Below are positions 11,769 to 21,400 of a stretch of DNA of 64,000 bases, one piece after another (position 1 is the stretch's first letter; each line of letters opens with the position of its first letter). Made by a program: the position numbers and the translations under genes. The stretch is from NCBI GenBank assembly GCA_965206775.1, contig CBDBKU010000003.1, positions 1,984,001 through 2,048,000 on the forward strand. The letters are read 5' to 3'. This DNA is from VXMF01 sp965206775. GTDB taxonomy: Bacteria; Acidobacteriota; Terriglobia; Bryobacterales; UBA6623. The notes beneath the pieces are model-generated. The model was not told the DNA's origin and ran no database searches. It worked only from the letters and a program-made list of their open reading frames with translations.

Positions 11769-12403
11769 CAGCGGGCGATTGAGGCGACGGCGTACAAGCT
11801 CATGCGGGTGATTCAAGCGGTGCCCAAGTCGGTCGTGCCGTAGGTGGATCCGGAAGCGGAATACGAGGCGCTTCCGGTGAAGCGGACCGCGCGTGCTGGA
11901 TCCGCATGCTCAAGCAGCACGTGGGAGTCGAGGTGCTGACCGACAGCAGTATCCGCGTCAGGCGACGCCAGGGCTGGCCTGGAGCCGAGCCCAGCCATTC
12001 GTAGCGCGTTGAGGCCGGGCCTGATGCGGGGCTGGCCGGACCGTCGCAACGATTCCGAACCGCACGCCGCGGACCGCCGTGGCCACGGACTTGAAGTGCT
12101 CGGCGGCTCCACCGTGAGTGGGCCACGTCCAGTGCAATCGATTCGCAGGAAAGAGCCCTGGTCCGTGCAACCAACCCCACGATTGCACAGCATCCTCAGT
12201 CTGCGCTACCCTCGTGGATGGACAGTCACCCGGATTGAGGAGCTGGAAGCCAGCCCTGTTGACCAGAACGGGCAGGTTGCAGTAGGGTGTCTAGTTCTTA
12301 GCTTGAACGGCAGCAGCTGAACGACAGTTGTAGCACGCGGAAAGGCATGGGGTCGTTGAAGCTTGTAAGTGTAAATTCGAGGATGCAAGGAGGTTCTTTC
12401 TGT

Positions 12404-15400
12404 ATGAACAACAAGCGATGCTGTCTAATCACGGCTCTCGCTGTCTTGCTGGGTGTGGTGCCCATGGCAATTGCCCAGCAAGCAGACACGGCGCTGATCG
12501 TCGGGACCGTTTCGGATGTAACCGGGGCGGTGATTCCCGGGGTCGCCGTCACTTTCAACAATGTCGAAACCGGCATTGCGTCGACGACCCAGACCAACGA
12601 GTCTGGTGCCTATCGCTCGAACCCGCTCAGGATCGGCACGTACCTCATCGTGGTGGAAGCGGATGGCTTCAAGACCTACTCGGGGTCCGGCGTTTCCTTG
12701 TCGATCGGCGACGTGCGCGAACTCAACGTTTCGCTCGAGGTGGGCGCGGTGACCGAGGTCATCGAAGTCGAAGCCTCGGCACCATTGCTGCAGACGACCG
12801 AAAGCTCGGCTGGTACCGTGATCGAAAACCGCCAGATCGTCGACTTGCCGCTCAATGGCCGGAACTACCTGCAACTCGCCGTGATCTCGGCGGGCACGAC
12901 GCCGCCGCGCGGACAGGGTATCTCCATCGGTGGTCAGCGGAGCACCGAAATCAACTTCATGATTGACGGTGTGGACAACAACAACCAGTCAATCGCATCT
13001 CAGGGAAACCAAAAGGAGACAGTGAAGCCGTCGATCGACGCTCTGGCGGAGTTCAAGGTCATCACCAACGGCTTCTCCGCCGAGTATGGCAAGTCGTCGT
13101 CCGGAATCGTTTCTTTGGCGATCAAGTCGGGGACGAATGAACTTCACGGCACGGGCTTCTACTTCATGCGAGACGAGGTCTTCGACGCCCGGTACTCGTT
13201 CTTGCCTGATAGCCGGGAAAAGCCTCAATTCGGGCAGGCCCAGTACGGATTTGCCGTCGGTGGGCCAATCAAGCGGAACAAGGCGTTCCTGTTCGGCGAT
13301 TTGGAAATGACGGACATCCGGCAGACTGCGACTGCGGTCACCAACAATCCGTCCACCGACATGAGGAGAGGGAACCTTTCGGAAATCGGCAACATCATTT
13401 ACGACCCGAGCACCTGGGACGGGACTGCGCGGCAGCCTTTCGCGAACCAGATCATCCCTGAATCGCGAATGGATCCGATTTCCGGCGTCCTTCGTGACTG
13501 GTGGCCGGACCCGGATTCCGCTGGCTTGCGACGCAACTATACTTTCCTCGCGCCGAGGAACCAAGACAACTACAAATGGGACGGTCGCTACGATCAGAAT
13601 TTCAGCGATGCGGACAACCTATTCGTTCGGTGGAGTAGCCAACAGCAGTTGAGGAGCAACGTGCCCCGGCTGCCAGCCACGCAGTATGGCTCGATGACGC
13701 CCGGCGGGAACTCCGTTGATGTCACAAGCAACAACATGGCGATCGGATGGAACCGCATATGGTCTCCTTCGCTGATCTCCAGCATTCGGCTTGGATGGAA
13801 CTATATCGACACCGACGTGGAAATCCATCCGGACATCGAAGGTAACGTCAACTCCCAATTAGGGTTGCCCGGTTTCACGCACTCCCTGCGAGGGTTTGCG
13901 ATTACCAGTATCACTGGATACCAGGCACTAGGGAATAGTAACTGGACCCCTAACCTGATTCAGTCGCAAACTCGCCAAGTCTCAGCCGACAACACGTGGA
14001 CAAAGGGCAATCACGCAGTTAAGTTTGGTGCGCAGTTGTTCTTCATGCAAAGCTTCATCGACAACCCGCAGCGGGCGTTGGGTCAGGTGAACTTCAGACA
14101 GAACTTCACCGCACGTTCGAATACCGAAAGGTCCAACTCTGGCGAGGCCTTCGCTGATTTTCTCCTGGGTACGGCCACTGGACTTCAGGGCTCGAACACG
14201 GTCTACATGAACATGAGGGCGCTATACCCTCACTTCTACGTGCAGGACGACTGGAAGGTAGGGGATAAGCTCACGATCAACATGGGACTTCGCTACGAGT
14301 ACAACCCTCCGATGTGGGAAACCCGAAACGGCATTGGCGTCTTCGACCGAGGAGGACCGCGCGGGTCGCAGGGGCAAATCCGCGTTGCCGGCCTGAACGG
14401 CAATACGCGCACGATCACAAGACCGGACCGATTGAACTTCGGCCCGCGGCTTGGCATCGCATACAAGCTGACCGACAAGACAGTCCTGCGCATGGCCTAC
14501 GGCATCTTTTACGGCACGTTTTCAAACACGGGTGGCGGTGAGTACAAGGAGACACAGCCGCCGTTCCACTTCAAGGTGGGACTCGCTTCTGACCCGCGCG
14601 TGCCAGAATTCCGGTTCGCAGACGGCCTGCCGGCCGGCTCAGTCACCGCCGCAAACGCGAGGGACGTGGAAATGTCCACATGGGACATGACTCCGGACTG
14701 GCCGATGGCACAGAACTGGAATATCAACCTCCAGTTCTCTCTGCCCGGCGATGCCCTATGGGAAATCGGCTACTTCGGAAACAAGATGAATCACATGATG
14801 GGCCGCTGGGACGACAACGTGCCACGGCCTGGCGAGGACGTCTGGGATCCAGTCGCGGGAAAACTATTCTCTGCCGGCGGCGGAGTCAATCAACGGCGCC
14901 CCTGGCGATATGTGCAGGTACCCTCAGCGTCACGTGGGGACATCGAGTTCCCCGGAAACCTTCCCGGAGAGGTTCTCACGCTCGGACGGTCGAACACCCA
15001 CTCGAATCGCTGGAATTCGCTCTATCACGGGCTGCAGACGAAGGTCGAAAAGCGCTATTCCAAGGGCATGACCTACATCGCTTCGTACTCGTGGTCGCAC
15101 GCAATTGGCGACTGGCGCGCGATCCCTGGTTCCGGTGGCGCCCCGGGAGAGAACGCACGCTTGGTCCTGGATGTTCTCGATCTGACGCGAGAGCGCGGGC
15201 CGACTCCACAGGACATGCGACACCGCTTGGTAGGAAGCATCGTTTACGAGCTGCCTTTCGGAAAGAGCAAGCGGTTCGGAAGCGATTGGGGCAGGGCCCT
15301 GGACGCGGTTGCTGGCGGCTGGTCGGTCGGGACGATCGCGACCGCCACAACCGGCACGCCTGCGACGCCATGGGTCCAAGGCCGCCCGTCCAACATCAAC

Positions 15401-15760
15401 GACCTCGCCAACGGAGACAGACCTAACGTTGTTCCGGGGCAGGATACGGTGCTGGCCAACCCGGACCGGAACGGCTGGTGGAATCCCGCTGCTCTCGAAC
15501 CGAACGCTCCCCTTACTTTCGGGAATGCCGGTAAAGGGATCCTACGCCTGCCTGGCCGGAGCAACTGGGACTTCTCGGCGTTCAAGGCCTTCCGGTTCAC
15601 GGAGAAATACTCCGCTCAATTCCGATTCGAAGCATTCAATTTCACAAATGCTGTGAATCTCGCAACTCCCAACTCAACAGTCGGAAACCGTAACTTCGGC
15701 ACGATCAACGGAGCGGCCGCACCGCGTATCTTGCAATTCGGCTTCAAGTTCATCTTTTAG
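12404..15760 (+). CDS. Oar-like TonB-dependent receptor with carboxypeptidase-regulatory domain
   Basis: A 1118-residue outer-membrane protein of the Oar/acidobacterial receptor type. Signal peptide about residues 1-24 (ALAVLLGVVPMAIAQQ); a carboxypeptidase-regulatory (beta-sandwich) domain about 27-115 with VTGAVIPGVAVTFNN; a plug domain with the diagnostic DLPLNGRNYLQL and MIDGVDNNN; then a long beta-barrel with alternating aromatic strands, ending RILQFGFKFIF with the terminal Phe needed for barrel assembly. The frame is open from 12347, but ATG 12404 follows AAGGAGG (12387-12393) and directly precedes the signal peptide. It is followed by a strong terminator, so it forms a single-gene unit, unlike the other three receptors, which have DUF1549/DUF1501 partners. 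Substrate unknown. Confidence 0.9.
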   Translation: MNNKRCCLITALAVLLGVVPMAIAQQADTALIVGTVSDVTGAVIPGVAVTFNNVETGIASTTQTNESGAYRSNPLRIGTYLIVVEADGFKTYSGSGVSLSIGDVRELNVSLEVGAVTEVIEVEASAPLLQTTESSAGTVIENRQIVDLPLNGRNYLQLAVISAGTTPPRGQGISIGGQRSTEINFMIDGVDNNNQSIASQGNQKETVKPSIDALAEFKVITNGFSAEYGKSSSGIVSLAIKSGTNELHGTGFYFMRDEVFDARYSFLPDSREKPQFGQAQYGFAVGGPIKRNKAFLFGDLEMTDIRQTATAVTNNPSTDMRRGNLSEIGNIIYDPSTWDGTARQPFANQIIPESRMDPISGVLRDWWPDPDSAGLRRNYTFLAPRNQDNYKWDGRYDQNFSDADNLFVRWSSQQQLRSNVPRLPATQYGSMTPGGNSVDVTSNNMAIGWNRIWSPSLISSIRLGWNYIDTDVEIHPDIEGNVNSQLGLPGFTHSLRGFAITSITGYQALGNSNWTPNLIQSQTRQVSADNTWTKGNHAVKFGAQLFFMQSFIDNPQRALGQVNFRQNFTARSNTERSNSGEAFADFLLGTATGLQGSNTVYMNMRALYPHFYVQDDWKVGDKLTINMGLRYEYNPPMWETRNGIGVFDRGGPRGSQGQIRVAGLNGNTRTITRPDRLNFGPRLGIAYKLTDKTVLRMAYGIFYGTFSNTGGGEYKETQPPFHFKVGLASDPRVPEFRFADGLPAGSVTAANARDVEMSTWDMTPDWPMAQNWNINLQFSLPGDALWEIGYFGNKMNHMMGRWDDNVPRPGEDVWDPVAGKLFSAGGGVNQRRPWRYVQVPSASRGDIEFPGNLPGEVLTLGRSNTHSNRWNSLYHGLQTKVEKRYSKGMTYIASYSWSHAIGDWRAIPGSGGAPGENARLVLDVLDLTRERGPTPQDMRHRLVGSIVYELPFGKSKRFGSDWGRALDAVAGGWSVGTIATATTGTPATPWVQGRPSNINDLANGDRPNVVPGQDTVLANPDRNGWWNPAALEPNAPLTFGNAGKGILRLPGRSNWDFSAFKAFRFTEKYSAQFRFEAFNFTNAVNLATPNSTVGNRNFGTINGAAAPRILQFGFKFIF

Positions 15761-15784
15761 TCGCCGTCTGCAATCAACTACCTA

Positions 15785-15816
15785 CGCCCGCTTCCCTATC
15801 CGGGAGCGGGCGTTTT
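15785..15816 (+). terminator. Rho-independent terminator after the first receptor
   Basis: A GC-rich stem (CGCCCGCT 15785-15792 with AGCGGGCG 15805-15812, extended inward by TCCC/GGGA) is followed directly by TTTT. It lies 25 bases after the receptor stop and isolates that gene from downstream DNA. Confidence 0.85.
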
Positions 15817-16382
15817 GTCGGGATGACCAATTTGCATTGCCGCCGTATCAGTTGGTCACCGAACCACCCGGGACCTGGCAATGGTGTGCAAGCGGAGCGG
15901 CCCTACTGTAGGGTGCAGGCTCCGGTAGTCCGAACCAAGACCTTGATCGACGGCGGGACGTCGACGACCATCACCCCAACCAGTCGCCTGCATTCGGCAA
16001 CCCCGGCAGCCGGACGTTTGACGAGGCGGGCTCCTTCTGGTTCCCGTGCTGGATGGCGTTGTTCTGGACGATGCTTAAGAGACGCCCGCCGCGCGGCCTG
16101 CCGCTGGAAGCGGTGTTGCGAGCCACGTGACCCATCGCGCTCGCAGTCGAAAGTCCGTCCGACTCCCGCAGTCGGCCCGTGCAACCATACGCCTCGACGC
16201 GCGCCGGGCTACTCGCTCCTTGTGTCTCCCGGCCCACGCCGCTACCCACTTCCTTTCCAGCGTCGCTAGGGGCAAGGCACGTGCCGCCCACGATTCCCAG
16301 CCACTTGGCGATCTCATCTCCGCCTACCAGGATCGCCGTTTTGAGAATCGTCGCTGCCGTTGGCCGGCTCCCCGTGCAAGCG
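15817..16382. other. Unassigned interval before the polysaccharide-locus remains
   Basis: No recognisable gene. One plus-strand segment around 15975-16130 reads like genuine protein (FDEAGSFWFPCWMALFW followed by basic residues) and ends at a stop; I cannot assign it. Antisense frames are low-complexity. Confidence 0.3.
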
Positions 16383-16565
16383 AGGCTGAAGGCTTGGTAT
16401 GGTGGATTATTGCGTTACGCCGAGAAGCATTACCCGCGCGGCATTTTTCGCTGCGTGCGGTTTGCAGTTCTCGTGGGTTTGGTATTGAGGCAGCTCTATT
16501 GCACGGTCAGGGGTGGACCCTCAGCGACCGCTGATGCGTACAGGGCTACGTACCGCTTCGTGTGA
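16383..16565 (+). pseudogene. Glycosyltransferase C-terminal remnant
   Basis: The end of the plus-strand frame reads LLRYAEKHYPRGIFRCVRFAVL, then LVLRQLYCTV, and stops shortly after. That pattern (helix, AEKHYPR-like motif, hydrophobic helix, LR) is typical of the C-terminal tail of GT2-type rhamnosyl- and other sugar transferases. Upstream sequence does not continue as a glycosyltransferase, so this looks like the last ~60 residues of a lost gene. It lies 82 bases ahead of the intact GT2 gene. Confidence 0.4.
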
Positions 16566-16646
16566 ATCGGGTTCCCGCGCCGGGCGGATGCTTCTTGAAC
16601 ACGCCCGCGCTTCTGGTCTAGGCACCTCTAGAGCCGATCGCTCTCC

Positions 16647-17708
16647 ATGTCGGGCAAGCCCCTAGTTTCGGTCACCGTTGTCACTTACAACAGCGGCCGC
16701 TTCATCCGGCGCTGCCTCGAGTCGGTGCTCGAGCAGGTGCACGACCCGCTCGAGGTCATCGTCATCGACAACGCCTCGACCGACGGCACCTGCGACATCC
16801 TGGAACGCTTCGAGGGCCGCTGCCTGGTGGTCTACAACGAAGACAACATCGGCTTCGCGGCCGCCCAGAACCAGGCCATCGCGCTCTCGCGGGGCGAGTG
16901 GGTGCTGACCCTGAACCCCGACGTGCTGCTGCTGTCGAACTTCGTCTCGCGGCTGCTGGCGTCGGCGTCGCTGGACCCGCGCGCGGGGACGGTCTGCGGC
17001 AAGCTGCTGCTGGCCGACGCGAGCTTCGACATCGAGGGCCGCCAGCGGCTGGACTCGACCGGGATGTACTTCACGCCCATGCTGCGGCACAAGGATCGCG
17101 GCTGCATGGAGACGAACAACGGGCACTACCGGCACGTCGAGTACGTGTTCGGGGCGACGGCGGCGGCGGCGTGCTACCGGCGGGAGATGATCGAGGACAT
17201 TGCGGTGGAGGGGGAGTTCTTCGACGCGGACTTTTTCGCCTATCGGGAGGACGCGGACGTGGCCTGGCGGGCGCAGCTGCTGGGCTGGAAGTGCATCTTC
17301 AACCCGCGGGCGGCGGGCTACCACGTGCGCAAGCTGAGGCCGGGCATGCGCGGCCAGCTGCCGGCGGAGATCAACATGCATGCGGTGAAGAACCGGTTCC
17401 TGATGCGGATCAAGAACATCACGCCGGGGCTGTACCTGCGGAACCTGCTGCCGATCACGGTGCGGGACCTGGGCATCGTGGCGTACTGCCTGGTGGTCGA
17501 GCGGACGTCGCTGCGGGCGTTCTACTACCTGCTGCGGGACGTGGAGCGGACGGTGCGGAAGCGCCGGCTGATCCAGGCGCGGCGGCGGGTGGACGAGGCC
17601 TACATGGCGGGCTGGTTCCGCTACAGCCCGGTGAGCCAGCCGCTGGCGGGGGACGCGGCGGCCGAGGAGCGCCATCCGCGGCTGGTGCCGCAGCGGCTCG
17701 GCGGCTGA
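16647..17708 (+). CDS. GT2-family glycosyltransferase (rhamnosyltransferase-like)
   Basis: A 353-residue GT-A-fold transferase. The nucleotide-sugar fold is clear: SVTVVTYNSGRFIRRCLESV at the N-terminus, VIDNASTDGT, NIGFAAAQNQAI, NPDV near residue 92 at the metal-binding DxD position, FGATAAAACYRREM, and FAYREDADVAWRAQLLGWK holding the catalytic-base region. The C-terminal part has amphipathic helices without clear membrane spans. Such enzymes add sugars during O-antigen or exopolysaccharide assembly. The gene is much richer in G/C at third codon positions than its neighbours, which opens long false frames on both strands, and it is flanked by fragments of two other transferases. It may be a recently acquired piece of a sugar-polymer locus. 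Confidence 0.9.
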   Translation: MSGKPLVSVTVVTYNSGRFIRRCLESVLEQVHDPLEVIVIDNASTDGTCDILERFEGRCLVVYNEDNIGFAAAQNQAIALSRGEWVLTLNPDVLLLSNFVSRLLASASLDPRAGTVCGKLLLADASFDIEGRQRLDSTGMYFTPMLRHKDRGCMETNNGHYRHVEYVFGATAAAACYRREMIEDIAVEGEFFDADFFAYREDADVAWRAQLLGWKCIFNPRAAGYHVRKLRPGMRGQLPAEINMHAVKNRFLMRIKNITPGLYLRNLLPITVRDLGIVAYCLVVERTSLRAFYYLLRDVERTVRKRRLIQARRRVDEAYMAGWFRYSPVSQPLAGDAAAEERHPRLVPQRLGG

Positions 17709-17713
17709 GCGAG

Positions 17714-17764
17714 ATGAAGGTCGCCCTGCTGGGCACACGCGGGATTCCAGCCAGCTACGGCGAG
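17714..17764 (+). pseudogene. DUF1972 glycosyltransferase, N-terminal stub
   Basis: Immediately after the GT2 gene an ATG starts MKVALLGTRGIPASYGE, which matches the highly conserved first residues of DUF1972-type GT4 transferases (normally continuing YGGFET). After ASYG the homology ends abruptly and the frame runs on without recognisable content to about 18010. This looks like a deletion or rearrangement junction near 17762. In another frame the segment around 17890-18000 (GEAALGKSPETVARYDWGSV) resembles a GT4 C-terminal tail, so an internal deletion plus frameshift is possible. Confidence 0.6.
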
Positions 17765-18420
17765 CGGTGCGCGCTGGGCGCGCCGGAAGGAGCCGTGCGG
17801 ACGCCGCGAAAGCCGGACGAGTTCGGCTTGGAGCCGGGGATCGCGGGACCCCTCGAAGCTGCCCTGCAGGGCCCGAGGCAACTAGCCGCACGCATGGATC
17901 GAAGACTTCCAGGAGTCCGGCGAGGCGGCCCTCGGGAAATCGCCCGAGACCGTGGCTCGGTACGACTGGGGGTCGGTGCCATGGCACAGTGCCTGGACGG
18001 GCGCCGTTAGCACGGCGGCGCTCCTCTACGCGGGGGATTCAGAAAAATCGGATGGCGCTAGCAGTCGTCGAATTCACTTGAGCCTGAACCGAACCGGCCT
18101 GGTGTTGGGGCAGTGTCGGCTAGACACGACCCTCCAAGTGCGGGGAAAGCGGTCCGGCCCTCCTCAAGAGATGACTGCCCGAGAAGGCATGCCGCTACAC
18201 AACGGAACACCATCGGGCAACTTGGCCGATGAACCCGCTGCCTTGGATTGGCTGCCTATTCGGTTCGGCCCGGGCAAGGATCGCGCTGATCGCTGGCCAG
18301 CCTTGCTCCGATGAGGATAAGAAACGAACCAGTCGCGCTGCGGGCCTTTCCCTGCATGGGCGAGCGCATAGCAATAAGGCAATAAATTGAACCCAATCGG
18401 CCGGATCGGCCGGATTGGCG
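17765..18420. other. Non-coding or decayed interval before the second receptor
   Basis: Besides the possible GT4 C-terminal fragment near 17890-18000, no gene is recognisable. Codon composition loses the extreme GC bias of the GT2 gene soon after 17765, consistent with a junction there. Confidence 0.35.
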
Positions 18421-18449
18421 TTGACAAGCGGGTGCCGAGACGCTACGCT
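18421..18449 (+). promoter_or_regulatory. Sigma-70-like promoter for the second receptor operon
   Basis: A perfect TTGACA (18421-18426) is followed after 17 bp by TACGCT (18444-18449). Transcription should start near 18456, at the edge of the palindrome at 18458-18473. This is the best promoter in front of the nine-gene array ending at 31602. Confidence 0.6.
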
Positions 18450-18457
18450 GATTACGC

Positions 18458-18473
18458 ATCTGTTATAACAGAT
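18458..18473. promoter_or_regulatory. 16-bp perfect palindrome, candidate operator
   Basis: ATCTGTTATAACAGAT is a perfect inverted repeat located just after the -10 element and before the ribosome site (AGGAGG 18477-18482). A bound dimeric repressor here would block initiation or early elongation. The half-site TGT-N4-ACA is compatible with GntR-family operators, and a GntR-family regulator is encoded in the same array at 28741; the pairing is an inference. Confidence 0.5.
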
Positions 18474-18487
18474 GGCAGGAGGATTGC

Positions 18488-21400
18488 ATGCACAAGGTTA
18501 GTCGGGTGCTCCAGGTCGCAGCGTTGGCACTGTGCGCCGTGGCACTGGGAGTAGCGCAGCAGAGCACCGGCACGATCTCCGGGATCGTGACGGACCAGCA
18601 GGGCGCTGTCATCCCAGGAGCGCAGGTCGAGGTACTAAACACCGCGACGAACGCTCTCTTCACCACGTCATCCAACGAAAGCGGGCTGTACGTCGCGCCC
18701 GGGATGGCTGTCGGCGTATACGAGATCTCCGTCGAGTCCGACGGCTTCCGGCGCAGCGTGCGTTCCGGCGTCACGCTGCAAGTGGGCCAGACCGCCGATA
18801 TTAACGTAACGCTAGAGATCGGCCAGGTGACCGAGGTCGTCGAAGTGGTCGGCGAGGCGCCTCTCGTCGACACGGGCGGAGCGACCATCGGCGAGGTCAT
18901 CGAGCGCAAGCGGGTGTCCGACCTGCCGATCAACGGCCGTGGCGCGCTTGCCCTCACCCTGCTGACCGCCGGCGTCATTTCCAATGCCGGACCGACGAAT
19001 TCGGGCTTCGGGGATCGGGGCATCCAGCTCTCGTCGATCTCCATCAACGGCAGCCCGAACTCAATGAACGCCCAGATGCTTGATGGCAACAACAACATCC
19101 TGAGCTACGTCGGCGAAGTTGGCGTGCCGATCGCCGTCGACTCCGTTCAGGAGTTCAAGGTGCAGAGCGGGACCATGTCGTCCGAGTTCGGCTACACGGC
19201 TGGAGGGGCGATCAATCTCGTGACGCGGTCGGGAACCAATGACTTCCATGGCACTGCATACGAGTTCCTCCGCAACGACGCGCTGGACGCGCGCAACGTC
19301 TTCGCCAGGACGAGGTTGCCTCTACGCTACAACCAGTACGGTGCGTCGATCGGCGGGCCGATCATCAAGAACCGGACGTTCGGCTTCTTCAACTGGGAGG
19401 AATACCGGCTCGGGCGCAGCAGCCCGAGGATCCTAACTGTCCCGGTTCCGGACTTCCTCCAAGGCGACTTTCGTGAACTGCGGACCGCCAAGGGAGATCT
19501 GATCCAGCTGTACGACCCCGACACCACGCGTCCCAATCCTGCTGGCGGGGGATTGGTCCGCGACCCGTATCCAAACAACCGCGTCCCATCCGCCAAATTT
19601 GATCCCGTATCGCGGAACGTCATCCCTTGGTACCCCGCTCCGAACAGAGAACCGTCGAATCCGTTTACCTTCAGCCGGAACTACCAGGACGCCGGCGTCC
19701 GTAGGGTGAACTGGTCCCAGTGGAATGCCAAGGTGGATCACCGGTTTAGCGATAAGAACGCAATGTTCGTCCGCTACACATCGGCGCGGCACCAGCCTTC
19801 CGGTGACAACGTCTTCACCGATCCAAATGTCGGCCGCAACCGCGAGGACGACCAGACCAACCGCAACTTCGTCGTCTCGAACACGCACACGTTCACTCCG
19901 ACATTGATCAACAGTCTCCGCGTTGGCACGAGCCGCCAGCTCTTCCTGTTCGAGACCGTTGGCAACTATCTCGGCTACGCCCAGAAAATTGGTCTGCCGG
20001 ACAGCGTGCCTCCGGATCAAGTGCCCGACATCAACGTCAGTCCCTACCCGCGCATCGGAGGCGGCGCTCTCGGCAAGCGGAGTTCGCTCAATTGGGACAT
20101 CCAGAACATGGTCACCAAGATCAGCGGGAACCACACCTTGAAGTTCGGCCTCAATGCTCGCGACTTGTACGGAGGGAATCGGCAGGGCGGTGCCCTCTCC
20201 GGCTTCTTCCAATTCACAGGTCTCACTACGAACCCGCAGGCACCGGCCGGCACCGGATTCAATCTCGCTCAGTTCCTCACCGGAGACGTCTCGAGGGCTG
20301 GCATCGATCGCATCCTAGGCAATTCCTGGCACGGCTTCAATTGGAGCGCCTTCGTGCAGGACGACTGGAGAGTGCGGCCTCGTCTGACCATCAACCTCGG
20401 CCTCAGGTGGGATTTCCAGCAGAAGCCCTACGAGCGCCACAACGGGCAAATCAACTTCGACCCGGATTGCACGGAGCCCTCCACGGGGCTTCGGGGATGC
20501 ACGGTATTCGCGGGCGTCGACGGCCAGCCGAGGACCTTCATGGAGGAGGACTACAACGACTTCGGTCCCCGGATCGGCTTCGCATACGACCTTACCGGGA
20601 AAGGCCGCACCGTGTTCCGAGGCGGATACGGCGTCTACTATGCCTCGATTTTCTACCGCCACTTCACCGGGGACATCAGTTTCTTTTCCCGCACGCGCAC
20701 CAACTACAGGACGGCAACGCCTGGAGAGAAGGCGTTTCGATTCTCGGACGGTTTCCCGTACCAGTTCGCGGCTACGCCGGGAGCGTCCGCCGGCCCTGGC
20801 GGGAGGCTAGGCCAGAGCGTGAGCCTGCGCGAAGCGGACGGCACCACGCCGATCACGCAGCAGTGGAATGCCTCGATCCAGCATCAGACGGGCGATTGGT
20901 TCTTTGACGTGACTTACGCGGGCAACAAGGGCAATCACTTTACCGCCGGAGGATACGATCTCAACCAGGTGTCCCCTGACACCCGCTTTTCGCTTCAGCA
21001 GGAGTTGAGATCCCGTGTTCCGAACCCGAACGCGGGACTCGTGCCCGGCGGGCTCGGTGGCAGGACGATTACCCACGAGCAATCCCTGAAGGAATTCCCG
21101 CACTTTACCTCCGTCAGCATCAGGAATCCGAGGATGGGAAACTATTTGTCGCACCAGCTGCAGGTCAATATCAAGCGCCCGCTGAAGGAAGGCCTTCTGC
21201 TCCACGTCGCCTTTACGGGCGGGAAGAAAATCAGCGATTCGACGCATGTGCCTGTGAACTTCGGCCCGGTCGAGCAGACGAATGAGAATAGCTACCAAGA
21301 CGGGCTCTACAACCGGCAGGTCCAGCGGTCCATCGATCCGACCGACGTGGCCAAGCGGGCGGTTATCAGCGTGCTCTACGAACTGCCGTTCGGACGCGGG

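Larger units (their letters stand above)
10955..12403. other. Accessory interval without an intact gene
   Basis: Apart from the TA promoter and the DUF4338 remnant, this 1.4-kb stretch holds only short frames. A tiny plus-strand ORF at 10988-11071 (27 codons, ending ALDRLSKR) has no ribosome site and no recognised family. The last ~200 bases must hold the receptor promoter; several TTGA-type -35 candidates (for example TTGACC near 12260) lack a matching -10. Confidence 0.4.

Noticed and set aside
10955..12403. Complete Druantia defence system
   Set aside because: Only a truncated DUF4338 fragment is present; none of the large druE-type helicase or other partner genes occurs in the window.
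16662..17987. 441-codon minus-strand frame opposite the GT2 gene
   Set aside because: It is the mirror of extreme third-position GC in the glycosyltransferase gene; its translation is low-complexity and has no domain content.
16898..18010. 370-codon plus-strand frame overlapping the GT2 gene and DUF1972 stub
   Set aside because: In the GT2 part it is an out-of-frame, Ala/Gly-rich shadow; only its short MKVALLGTRGIPASYG part is real and is listed separately.
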